53,500 nt of DNA, from contig PMSN01000012.1 of the NCBI GenBank assembly GCA_003167555.1, forward strand, positions 143,989 through 197,488. The letters run 5' to 3'. This document shows, in pieces, positions 25,928 through 33,520 of this stretch. Source of the stretch: Spartobacteria bacterium (GTDB taxonomy: Bacteria; Verrucomicrobiota; Verrucomicrobiia; Chthoniobacterales; UBA10450). The notes under the pieces are model-generated. The model was not told where the DNA came from, ran no database searches, and was given only the letters and a program-made list of their open reading frames with translations. Within the stretch, counting starts at the first letter, position 1. Each line of letters opens with the position of its first letter. Position numbers and translations under genes: made by a program.

Positions 25928-26031
25928 ATATTTCAGATTGAAGATTGTCGATTTCAGATTGGCGCGGCAGACACGCCATCCAAGAGAAGTGCACCTTAAG
26001 TCTGAAATCTGAAATCTAAAATCTGAAATAT
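25928..26031. repeat. Inverted-repeat element, family E (TTTCAGATT type)
   Basis: Each arm holds imperfect tandem copies of TTTCAGATT / AATCTGAAA (25928-25960 and 25999-26031). The outer ends ATATTTCAGATT and AATCTGAAATAT are perfect complements. The element fills the whole space between the aldolase start and the stop of the histidine kinase gene. It is A/T-rich, unlike the GC-rich repeats elsewhere. Confidence 0.8.
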
Positions 26032-26034
26032 TGC

Positions 26035-28035
26035 TCAGTGCCCGTTCGGGCTGGCCGGCAGCATGACGCTGACGGAGGTCCCGTGAGGGTTGGAGTCAAT
26101 ATCGACCCGTCCGTTGTGGTCGAATACCGTTCGTTTCACAATCGGCAACCCGAGGCCCATGCCTCGCGCCTTCGTGGTGCAAAAAGGCGAGAAGACCTTC
26201 TCCTGCAATTCCGGCGCGATTCCCTTGCCGTTGTCCTGCACGGTCACGACGACGCCGCTGGCGTGTTCCCCTTCGCGAATCGGTTTCACCGCCAGCGTGA
26301 TGCGCGGTTTGTTCTGGCCGGAGGTCGCTTCGGCCGCATTGGCGACCAGATGCGCGAACGCTTCGGTAAGCGCCCTCTCGTCGCCGAGGACCTTCGGAAG
26401 GTCGTTAGGCATGGTCGCATCAATCGCGAGGCCATTTTTTGCCACGCGTTCTCGCGCCAGCTCGATCGCCTTCTTAACCGGCGAACGCACATCGAGGGGC
26501 TTCATGATCAATTCCAAGGGATGAGCGAAGTTGTTGATCTGCGTGATGATTTTGTCCAGCCGATCGATTTCCTGGACCACGATCTCATTGAAATCCTTCC
26601 GGAAATCCGCGTCGTCGAAACGTTCCGGAAGAAGTTGGGCAAACGTCTTGATCGCCACGAGCGGATTTCGGATTTCATGGGACATGCTCGCGGCCAGATC
26701 GCTCCAGAACGCAGCCCGATCCACCAGGTCCTGCTTCTGGCGCAACGTGACTTCGGCGGTCAAATCGTGCACGACGGCGACCGCGCCGAGAGGCATTTTC
26801 TTGTCGACCAGGCGTCGTGTTTCGACGGAGAGAGAGCGGCGCGTGGTTGGGTCGATCCATTGCCGGGGTGGAAGATTTTCTTTTGCTTCCAGCGTTTCCC
26901 TTAGAAACGCAGCCAGGCGAGAGCCGACCGCTTCGATGGGTTGATTCAAAGCTTCCGCGGCCGCCACGCCCAGGATCTTCTCGGCGGTCGGATTAAACCA
27001 GCGCACCGTGGCTTCTTCATCGGTCGCGATAATGCCGGGCGGGATCGCTTTGAGGAGAGTTTCCGCGAGGGTTTTTTGAAGCGCGACCTCCTCATAGAGA
27101 AGCGCGTTCTCGAGGACGGTGGAGACATGTTCGGCCAGGAGCATCAACCCTTCGAGATCGTGGTAGTCGAAGCGTTGGCCCGTGACGCGATGGCCGAAAA
27201 AGAGCCATCCGATGATGCGGCCCCGAGCGTGCAGCGGCACGATAACTTCGGCGCCGAAGGTATCGAGCGCACGCCGCATGACGTTGCGCTGAGCCTGGCT
27301 GATGGCCTGGGTGAGGTTGCTTCGGCAAATGAGATGCGCGTGCAGCTCGAACCAGCGGACGAGGGGATCGCGTTCGCCATATTCGATCTCATACGTTTCC
27401 GGCAGGCAGCGCAGCCCAGCCCGCAAACGATAGCGGTCGCTCTGCCTGATCTTCGAAAAAATGCCGACGCGCCCGACGCCGGTGGTGTCGGCTACGCCTT
27501 CGACGACGCTGGCGAGCAAAGCCTCGACGTTATCGAAACGCCGGAAGACGCGCGGAAAACGCAGGAGCGGCATCGATGATTCGCGCCGGTCGGACGCGGC
27601 TTCGATCTGCTGAAGCGGTTGGGACATCGCGGGCGCGATGGCTTGATCTCGCAATTCCCGATTCTCTTGTAACACCCGCAAATGCTCGAAGGCTCGCGCC
27701 ACCAGCGCCTGCAAGCGGCGCCGATCGATTTGCAAATCCTCCGCGGCGTAAATGCCCGCTTGCTCGGCGTCGCGCAATGGCTCGGAGCGCGGTGTGCCGA
27801 AAGCCACCATCAGAATATCAGGCCATTCCTCCTGGATCTGATCGACCAGATCTCGTCCTTCTTTCGCGCGCAAATCCAGCAGAAGCAGCGCGGGGCTGGT
27901 TTGCTGAAGGACCGCATCGAGCCGATCGGGAATGCTCACATGGCGCACTTGGGCCAGCGCGCCCACAAACGCTTTCATGCGCCTGACGAAATCGGTGTCC
28001 TGCGAATAGAGCAGGCAGATCGGGGGCGAGATCAT
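26035..28035 (-). CDS. Cytoplasmic sensor histidine kinase with pseudo-receiver, GAF and PAS
   Basis: A 666-aa soluble kinase. The N-terminal receiver-like domain (about 1-125) keeps an Asp in 'LLLLDLRA' but lacks the paired N-terminal acidic residues and the conserved Lys, so it is probably not phosphorylated. A GAF domain (about 165-315), a PAS domain (about 325-430), HisKA with 'MSHEIRNPLVAIKTFAQL' and HATPase_c with 'DNGKGI' and 'GMGLGLPIVK' follow. The start overlaps the stop of the next kinase (ATGA), so both are made from one transcript. The H-box region is strikingly like that of its partner (shared KTFAQLLPER), suggesting duplication. Confidence 0.88.
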   Translation of the reverse strand: MISPPICLLYSQDTDFVRRMKAFVGALAQVRHVSIPDRLDAVLQQTSPALLLLDLRAKEGRDLVDQIQEEWPDILMVAFGTPRSEPLRDAEQAGIYAAEDLQIDRRRLQALVARAFEHLRVLQENRELRDQAIAPAMSQPLQQIEAASDRRESSMPLLRFPRVFRRFDNVEALLASVVEGVADTTGVGRVGIFSKIRQSDRYRLRAGLRCLPETYEIEYGERDPLVRWFELHAHLICRSNLTQAISQAQRNVMRRALDTFGAEVIVPLHARGRIIGWLFFGHRVTGQRFDYHDLEGLMLLAEHVSTVLENALLYEEVALQKTLAETLLKAIPPGIIATDEEATVRWFNPTAEKILGVAAAEALNQPIEAVGSRLAAFLRETLEAKENLPPRQWIDPTTRRSLSVETRRLVDKKMPLGAVAVVHDLTAEVTLRQKQDLVDRAAFWSDLAASMSHEIRNPLVAIKTFAQLLPERFDDADFRKDFNEIVVQEIDRLDKIITQINNFAHPLELIMKPLDVRSPVKKAIELARERVAKNGLAIDATMPNDLPKVLGDERALTEAFAHLVANAAEATSGQNKPRITLAVKPIREGEHASGVVVTVQDNGKGIAPELQEKVFSPFCTTKARGMGLGLPIVKRTVFDHNGRVDIDSNPHGTSVSVMLPASPNGH

Positions 28036-30530
28036 GCCGCGGCCACCTCCTGCTTGAAGCGGACGAGCGGCAGCAAAATATGGAACGAGGTTCCTTTCGC
28101 GAGCTCGCTCTCCACTTCAATCTGCCCGTCATGCTCCTGGATGATGCCGTGCACGACGGATAACCCGAGCCCTGTGCCGTAATCTTTCGTCGTGAAAAAC
28201 GGATCGAAGACATGCGGAATATCCTCGCTCTTGATGCCTTCGCCGTTGTCGCGGATCGTGATGCGCAAGACCTCATGCACATCGCCATTTGTGCCGGTGA
28301 TGGCGGCCACCCATTCGTCCGCCGGGCGGATTTCGGTGGAAACGGTCATCTCGCCGCCGCGTTTCATGGCGTCCATGGCGTTGAGGAAAAAGTTAAGAAA
28401 AACTTGCTCGAGCTGATCCGCATCGGCCCGGATTGTATCGACATCGGCCCGCCAGGAACGAGTTAATTTGATTTCTTTTTGGTAAAGCCGGTGCCCAAGA
28501 AGCTGGAGCGATTTCTCGAGCACGGAATGAACGTGCATTGGCTTCAGCACCGGCTTGGCCGGACGCGCAAAGCGCAGGAGCTGATTGACCAGTGAATCGA
28601 TGCGATCGATTTCGTGCCCGATCAGGTTCGAGAACGTTTCCCGGAAATCGGAGTCTTGATAACGTTCCGGCAGGAGCTGCGCGAACGTCTTGATCGAGAC
28701 GAGCGGGTTCTTGATCTCGTGCGCCATGCCCGCGGAAAGCGTGCCGAGGCTGGCGAGCCGGTCGCTGCGGCGAATCTGCAATTCGAGGCGCTTGAGTGCT
28801 GTGATGTCCGTGAGCACGACGAGCACGCCCAGCATCTCGCCCTGTTGGCCATGAAAAACTGAGCTGCTCGCCCGCACCACGACGCTGCCATTTTCTGCCT
28901 CCAGAATAAGCTCGCGATCTTCCTGGCGTTCCCCGGAACGAAGCGTCTCGCGCACCAGTTCACGAAGCGACTCGGGGAGATCGTCAACCGGCCGATCCAG
29001 AAGATCTTCGGATTTCGCGCCTGTGATCTGCCCGGCTTCGTTGTTAAAAACGGTGATGCGCCCGTCGGCGCCCGCGGCGATCACGCCGGTGGTAAGATTC
29101 TGCAAAAGTATCTCGTTATAAATCTTTGCGTTTTGCACTTCGGTAAAGAGCTGCGCGTTATCGACCGCGATGGCCAATTGCCCGCAGAGGACCTGGAGCG
29201 CGTTCTGTTCGACGGTGCCGTAGATCCGTCCCGAGAGGCGGGGGCCGAGGAGCATGACGCCGGCGAGATGTTCGCGCGCGAAGATGCCCATCGCCACCGC
29301 GATGTGCAGCGACGCCATCTGTTTCTCGACGCCTTCCAACTCTGGTGTCTGCCGCATCCGGTGCAGCTCGTCGAGGACGAGAGGCTGTTGGTAAGTTTCG
29401 AGGTAGCTGATGGTCGCGTCGTCTTTGCTTAGAGCCAGAAGCGAATCTCGGCGTTCTGGCGAAGGCCGCGGGTACTGCTGGGAGAATCCCTGCTGAACCG
29501 GCAGCAGGATGAACACATTATCGGTCGCGACCGCACCGGCGATTGTCCTGGCAAAGCGTTCGAGCAAATCCTCGAGCGTTGTGACCGACTTCAAGATCGC
29601 CGCCGCCTCATTCATGGTGGAACGAAAATCCAGCCGGCGCGCGCCAAGGAAAAGCTTATCCGCCAGCGATCGAGAAACGCCGCGCGCTGGAGCCATCGCA
29701 AAAGCGATGACGATCGCCGCTGCGACGTGCGCCACGGAACGTGCGTCGCCAAGCATAGGGATGAGTGCCGTCGAAACCAGCCACCAAACCAGACCGTAGA
29801 GAGCGAGAAGATATGCGGCCAGAACTGCGTAGGACGTAACGCGTCGGATAAAAAATCCGACCTCCATAATTTTCCGGGTCGAAATGCCGTAAGCGATGAT
29901 GAGGCTGAAAACCACCACCCTGAAGGGAGCAAACGTGACGGCGACGGCACGCTCGACGAACGGGGTGAACGCGACCAGGGCGAATAAGGTCGCGCTGCCC
30001 GCGATCAGAAACTGCAGTTCCACCCTCTGCATTCCACTGGCGCGGCGAAGATCTCTCAAATAAAGAACGACCACAAGCGCCACGGAGATTGCAAAGAACC
30101 AAAAATAAAGTGGAAACAACGGGCCGTAGATCGCTCCCGGAATTTGTCCCGTCCGCAGTTCGACGGAGCGCAAGAAGAGCGGTGTGTAACACAACCCGAT
30201 TACCAACAGACTGGGCGCCAGCAACAGGAAGGAACGCTTTCCGATCTCACGCCATCCCCTCTCCCGGTGGACGATCGCCAGTCTTAACAGATCAAATCCA
30301 TTTACGATCAACAGTCCGATCGACGAGGCGTTCCGAATCCACAGCTCAGCCTCCTCCGCGCGAATGGCGTTATGAGCGAAATGGAGCGAGAGGAGCCAAC
30401 CGCAAATTATGGCCGAAACCAGCAAGAAGCTTTGATTGGCATAATTCCTCGGATTCCCCCGAAACACTGCGAGCCCGAGCCCCAGCTGCATGAAAAGCGC
30501 CAACCACAGCGGGAGGCTCTGCGAATTCAT
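28032..30530 (-). CDS. Membrane sensor histidine kinase (multi-TM, GAF, PAS)
   Basis: An 832-aa kinase. About eight hydrophobic segments in residues 1-290 form a membrane sensor. A GAF domain (about 320-470), a PAS domain (about 480-590), HisKA ('MAHEIKNPLVSIKTFAQL') and HATPase_c ('DNGEGI', 'GTGLGLSVVHG') follow. The plan resembles PrsK-type membrane kinases of EPS/PEP-CTERM systems, but no PEP-CTERM genes are seen. It is the upstream gene of the pair. No response regulator is adjacent in the operon, so the output partner is unknown. Confidence 0.88.
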   Translation of the reverse strand: MNSQSLPLWLALFMQLGLGLAVFRGNPRNYANQSFLLVSAIICGWLLSLHFAHNAIRAEEAELWIRNASSIGLLIVNGFDLLRLAIVHRERGWREIGKRSFLLLAPSLLVIGLCYTPLFLRSVELRTGQIPGAIYGPLFPLYFWFFAISVALVVVLYLRDLRRASGMQRVELQFLIAGSATLFALVAFTPFVERAVAVTFAPFRVVVFSLIIAYGISTRKIMEVGFFIRRVTSYAVLAAYLLALYGLVWWLVSTALIPMLGDARSVAHVAAAIVIAFAMAPARGVSRSLADKLFLGARRLDFRSTMNEAAAILKSVTTLEDLLERFARTIAGAVATDNVFILLPVQQGFSQQYPRPSPERRDSLLALSKDDATISYLETYQQPLVLDELHRMRQTPELEGVEKQMASLHIAVAMGIFAREHLAGVMLLGPRLSGRIYGTVEQNALQVLCGQLAIAVDNAQLFTEVQNAKIYNEILLQNLTTGVIAAGADGRITVFNNEAGQITGAKSEDLLDRPVDDLPESLRELVRETLRSGERQEDRELILEAENGSVVVRASSSVFHGQQGEMLGVLVVLTDITALKRLELQIRRSDRLASLGTLSAGMAHEIKNPLVSIKTFAQLLPERYQDSDFRETFSNLIGHEIDRIDSLVNQLLRFARPAKPVLKPMHVHSVLEKSLQLLGHRLYQKEIKLTRSWRADVDTIRADADQLEQVFLNFFLNAMDAMKRGGEMTVSTEIRPADEWVAAITGTNGDVHEVLRITIRDNGEGIKSEDIPHVFDPFFTTKDYGTGLGLSVVHGIIQEHDGQIEVESELAKGTSFHILLPLVRFKQEVAAA

Positions 30531-30684
30531 TGCGGCAGGAGATCAGCGATCAGAGTAATGCCAGCGCTCCATTTTGGGCGACACGATTCTGCGTTCACCT
30601 TGGGCGGAATGACCTTATGGCTGGACATGGAGCAAAACCTCAGATGAACGTCGTGTGGTCCTAACATAGCAATCGTCGAACCAT

Positions 30685-31938
30685 TCATGCGGCTTGGTCC
30701 ATGACTGGCCGCTCCACTACGAGCGAACTGGTGCTCCCCCCCAAGCCTCGAACGTTCATCAATATACAATCGAGTCTCGCCTTTCGCGGTCGACCAGGGA
30801 CAAAGTCCAGATCACAGGCCGGATCTTCCACTTCATAGTTCGCAGTGGGCACAACCATTTGATCGCGAAAGCTCAAGGCACACGCCGCGATCTGCAGCGG
30901 TCCACCCGCCGCCAAAGGATTCCCCGTTACGCCTTTGATCGAGCTGATCGGAATCGAGTACGCACGCTTACCGAAAACCTCTTTGATGTAGTGGACTTCA
31001 GCTGCGTCCAACACGGGATGTCCCGGGCCATAAGCGGAAATGTAGTCGACCTCGTCGATCGTGCGCGCGGCATTTGCCAGCGCAAGTCTCATCGTCTCCA
31101 CGAGACCCGATCCCGGCGCTTCCGGAGCGTGGTCCCGCTGTCTCGCGTAACCAGAAATCTCCAGATAGATTTGCGCGCCGCGGGCTTGCGCTCGCTCCAT
31201 GTTTTCCAGGACGAACATCCCGGCACCCTCGGAAATTACACCGGAGTCGCGCTCGAGGTCGAAAGGCCGGCTCGCTCTTTCGGGCTCGCCGTTGCGACAG
31301 GAACTGAGTCCGGTCGACGTAAACGCAGCGAAAGTGTGTTTCGTGATCGGGGCATCGGCTCCCCCTGCGATGGCGAGTTCGGCCTCGCCTGATTGAATCA
31401 TTTTCGCGGCGAGCGCGACGGCATCCAGGCCCGATGGACACGCAGAAGAAACAGTCGTGGCATGCGCGTTGGCGCCAATTCGATCCGCGATAAAATTTGC
31501 CGCTGCTTGAGGTGTCAACGCCCCGACAGCGGTGGGAGATATGCCGCGCAGCCCGCGACGTTCAAACTCGCTGATGGAATTCTCGATAATATCCATCGCA
31601 CTGGTGCTCACACCCACGACAACCGGCGTCGGACTTGGCAGATCGGTTTCGCAGATTGTCAAGCCCGCGTCCTGTATCGCCATCACGGCGGCGGCGTACG
31701 CGAGCTGCGTATGCCGGGCCAATCGGTTCGGCTTAAGTTCCGCTTCGATGTAATCTCGCGGATCGAAATTCTTTACTTCTCCGGCAATCCGGCTCCGAAG
31801 ATCGCTCGCGTCAAAAAATGTAATCGGCCCGATGCCGCTGCGGCCGGCGAGGAGCGACGACCAAAAGGATTCGAGTCCGGTGCCGTTGGGCGCGAGCACT
31901 CCCATGCCGGTGATAACAACTCGATTGCGTCTGTTCAT
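30685..31938 (-). CDS. Beta-ketoacyl-ACP synthase-like protein with altered catalytic His residues
   Basis: A 417-aa KAS I/II-family protein. The fold markers are intact: start 'RVVITGMGVLAPNG', nucleophile Cys167 in 'VSSACPSGLDAVAL', and Lys335 in 'SSIKGVTGN'. Aligned to E. coli FabF, however, the first catalytic His (NAHGTST) is Tyr303 in 'SAYGPGH', and the second (TGH) is Asn340. The usual Cys-His-His triad is therefore Cys-Tyr-Asn. The oxyanion/Gly-rich C-terminal loop is 'GLGGSTSSL'. No other fatty-acid or polyketide genes are adjacent. It could be a non-condensing acyl-binding or chain-length partner, or an enzyme with changed chemistry, rather than housekeeping FabF. Confidence 0.85.
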   Translation of the reverse strand: MNRRNRVVITGMGVLAPNGTGLESFWSSLLAGRSGIGPITFFDASDLRSRIAGEVKNFDPRDYIEAELKPNRLARHTQLAYAAAVMAIQDAGLTICETDLPSPTPVVVGVSTSAMDIIENSISEFERRGLRGISPTAVGALTPQAAANFIADRIGANAHATTVSSACPSGLDAVALAAKMIQSGEAELAIAGGADAPITKHTFAAFTSTGLSSCRNGEPERASRPFDLERDSGVISEGAGMFVLENMERAQARGAQIYLEISGYARQRDHAPEAPGSGLVETMRLALANAARTIDEVDYISAYGPGHPVLDAAEVHYIKEVFGKRAYSIPISSIKGVTGNPLAAGGPLQIAACALSFRDQMVVPTANYEVEDPACDLDFVPGRPRKARLDCILMNVRGLGGSTSSLVVERPVMDQAA

Positions 31939-32199
31939 GGTCTAAGGGGAGAGTAAAATAATTGGTTAATCAGTAAGACCAACGGTGCATTCTAAGCATT
32001 ACATTAAATGGAGTCATTATCTTTATCGCACACTTTCACCCAATGTTATTCACCAAATTTCCGACTTATTCACAAGTTAATCTTGTGTCCGGCAAAAAAA
32101 GTTTCATCTTTGAACTCGAAGTTGAAACCAAGCGCGGCGGGCTTTTTGCCAAAATACAATGCATCAGCGGCACGCGCTTAGCTTCTTTTCCCTGCCAAA
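31939..32199. other. A/T-rich divergent intergenic region
   Basis: A 261-bp spacer between the divergent ketosynthase and receiver-kinase genes. It is clearly more A/T-rich than the surroundings, with runs such as AAAATAATTGGTTAAT and CAAAAAAAGTTTCATC. It should hold both promoters. No specific operator or RNA structure was recognised. Confidence 0.5.
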
Positions 32200-33351
32200 A
32201 TGACCGTCACCACCGAACTCCCTCAAGTCCTGGTCATTGATGACGAAATGGGTCCGCGCGAAAGTTTGCGGATGCTCTTGAAGCCCAATTACCGGGTCCA
32301 CACGGCCGATAACGTGGAAGCCGGCCTTCGCATCCTGCGTGAGAAAAAGCCGGACGCCGTGATCAGCGATATCCGCATGCCCGGGACCAGCGGCATCGAA
32401 GGTCTGCGCAAAATTCGGGAGATCGATCCGCATGTTGCCGTGATCATGCTAACTGGTTTCGGCGCGCTCGAGACTGCGAAGGAAGCGTTGCGCCTGGGCG
32501 CGAACGATTACATCAGCAAGCCATTCGATGCGCGCGAAATGCGGGAAGTGATCAGCCGCAATGTTGAGCGCACCCGGCTTCATCGGACCGGCGTGAACGC
32601 GGCCACGGAGATCAAGGAATTGAATAATCGCTTGCTCAAGGAGCTGGCTCAAAAGGAACGGCTCGCCTCGTTAGGCCAGGCCTCCGCCGAATTCGTCCAC
32701 GATCTCGGCAACCCGCTCACGATCGTTTGGGGTTACGTCCAGCTCCTGGCCAAGAAACTGGAGGAATCCGAGAAAGAAAACGGCGCGGCGAACCAGACGT
32801 CGAAAGAGCTCAACATTATCGAACAAAATGTGCGGCTCTGCCGCGAGCTGCTCACGATGTGGCAGAGCTACGGGAGCGTTGAAGCCTCGCCGCACAAACC
32901 AATCTCGGTCGCGCAAATTGTCAGCGAGGTGGTGAAAGGCGTGAGCCCGATGGCCGTGCAGAACGGGGTCCAGCTCGACTGCGAGATCTGCGACGATCCC
33001 TGTACTCTTCTGGGCGAGTCCGTGCAGATCACACGCGCCATTCAAAATGTGATCATCAACGCGCTCCAAGCGTCCGCGGAGAAAAAGGGCAAGGTCGCCG
33101 TCAGTTGCGAGCGCAAGGATTTTTATGTCGACGTGCGGGTGCAGGACACCGGCTACGGAATTACGCCGGCGCAAATGGCGAAAATCTTTGATCCTTATTT
33201 TACGACCAAGCAAGGCAAGAGCGGCACTGGCCTCGGTCTCTACATCACGAAGAAAGTCCTGGAAGATCACAACGGCTCGATCAAAGTGGACAGCACACCG
33301 CAAGTCGGCAGCACGTTTACGATCCGCCTGCCACTCCTGAATAATAATTAG
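32200..33351 (+). CDS. Receiver-histidine kinase protein
   Basis: A 383-aa soluble protein with the order reversed relative to a typical hybrid kinase. An N-terminal receiver comes first (acidic pair in 'VLVIDDEMG', phospho-Asp in 'AVISDIRMPG', Thr in 'MLTGFG', Lys in 'YISKPFDARE'). A HisKA-like region follows with the acceptor in 'EFVHDLGNPLTIVWGY', then HATPase_c ('DTGYGI', 'GTGLGLYITKK'). The receiver could regulate its own kinase or accept phosphate from one of the two kinases encoded just upstream on the other strand. It ends 21 bp before an inverted-repeat element. Confidence 0.87.
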   Translation: MTVTTELPQVLVIDDEMGPRESLRMLLKPNYRVHTADNVEAGLRILREKKPDAVISDIRMPGTSGIEGLRKIREIDPHVAVIMLTGFGALETAKEALRLGANDYISKPFDAREMREVISRNVERTRLHRTGVNAATEIKELNNRLLKELAQKERLASLGQASAEFVHDLGNPLTIVWGYVQLLAKKLEESEKENGAANQTSKELNIIEQNVRLCRELLTMWQSYGSVEASPHKPISVAQIVSEVVKGVSPMAVQNGVQLDCEICDDPCTLLGESVQITRAIQNVIINALQASAEKKGKVAVSCERKDFYVDVRVQDTGYGITPAQMAKIFDPYFTTKQGKSGTGLGLYITKKVLEDHNGSIKVDSTPQVGSTFTIRLPLLNNN

Positions 33352-33372
33352 CGGAGGACAGGATTGCCCTTC

Positions 33373-33460
33373 CTGGAGCGGCGGTCTCTGACCGCCCAAG
33401 ATCGAGAGCGAAGAAAAGCTCTTTGGCCGCGCGGTCGGCGGTCAGAGACCGCCGCTCCAG
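33373..33460. repeat. 88-bp inverted-repeat element, family B
   Basis: Perfect 24-bp arms (33373-33396 and 33437-33460, beginning CTGGAGCGGCGGTCTCTGAC) flank a 40-bp interior. Each arm is also partly self-complementary around GGTCTCTGACC. A single related arm is at 21060-21081. It lies between the receiver-kinase gene and the LanB-like gene. Confidence 0.9.
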
Positions 33461-33520
33461 AAGAAAGCTCGCACTACACTTTAACTTGTCACCGCCAGCG
33501 CGTTCCGTTCTGTTGCAGGA

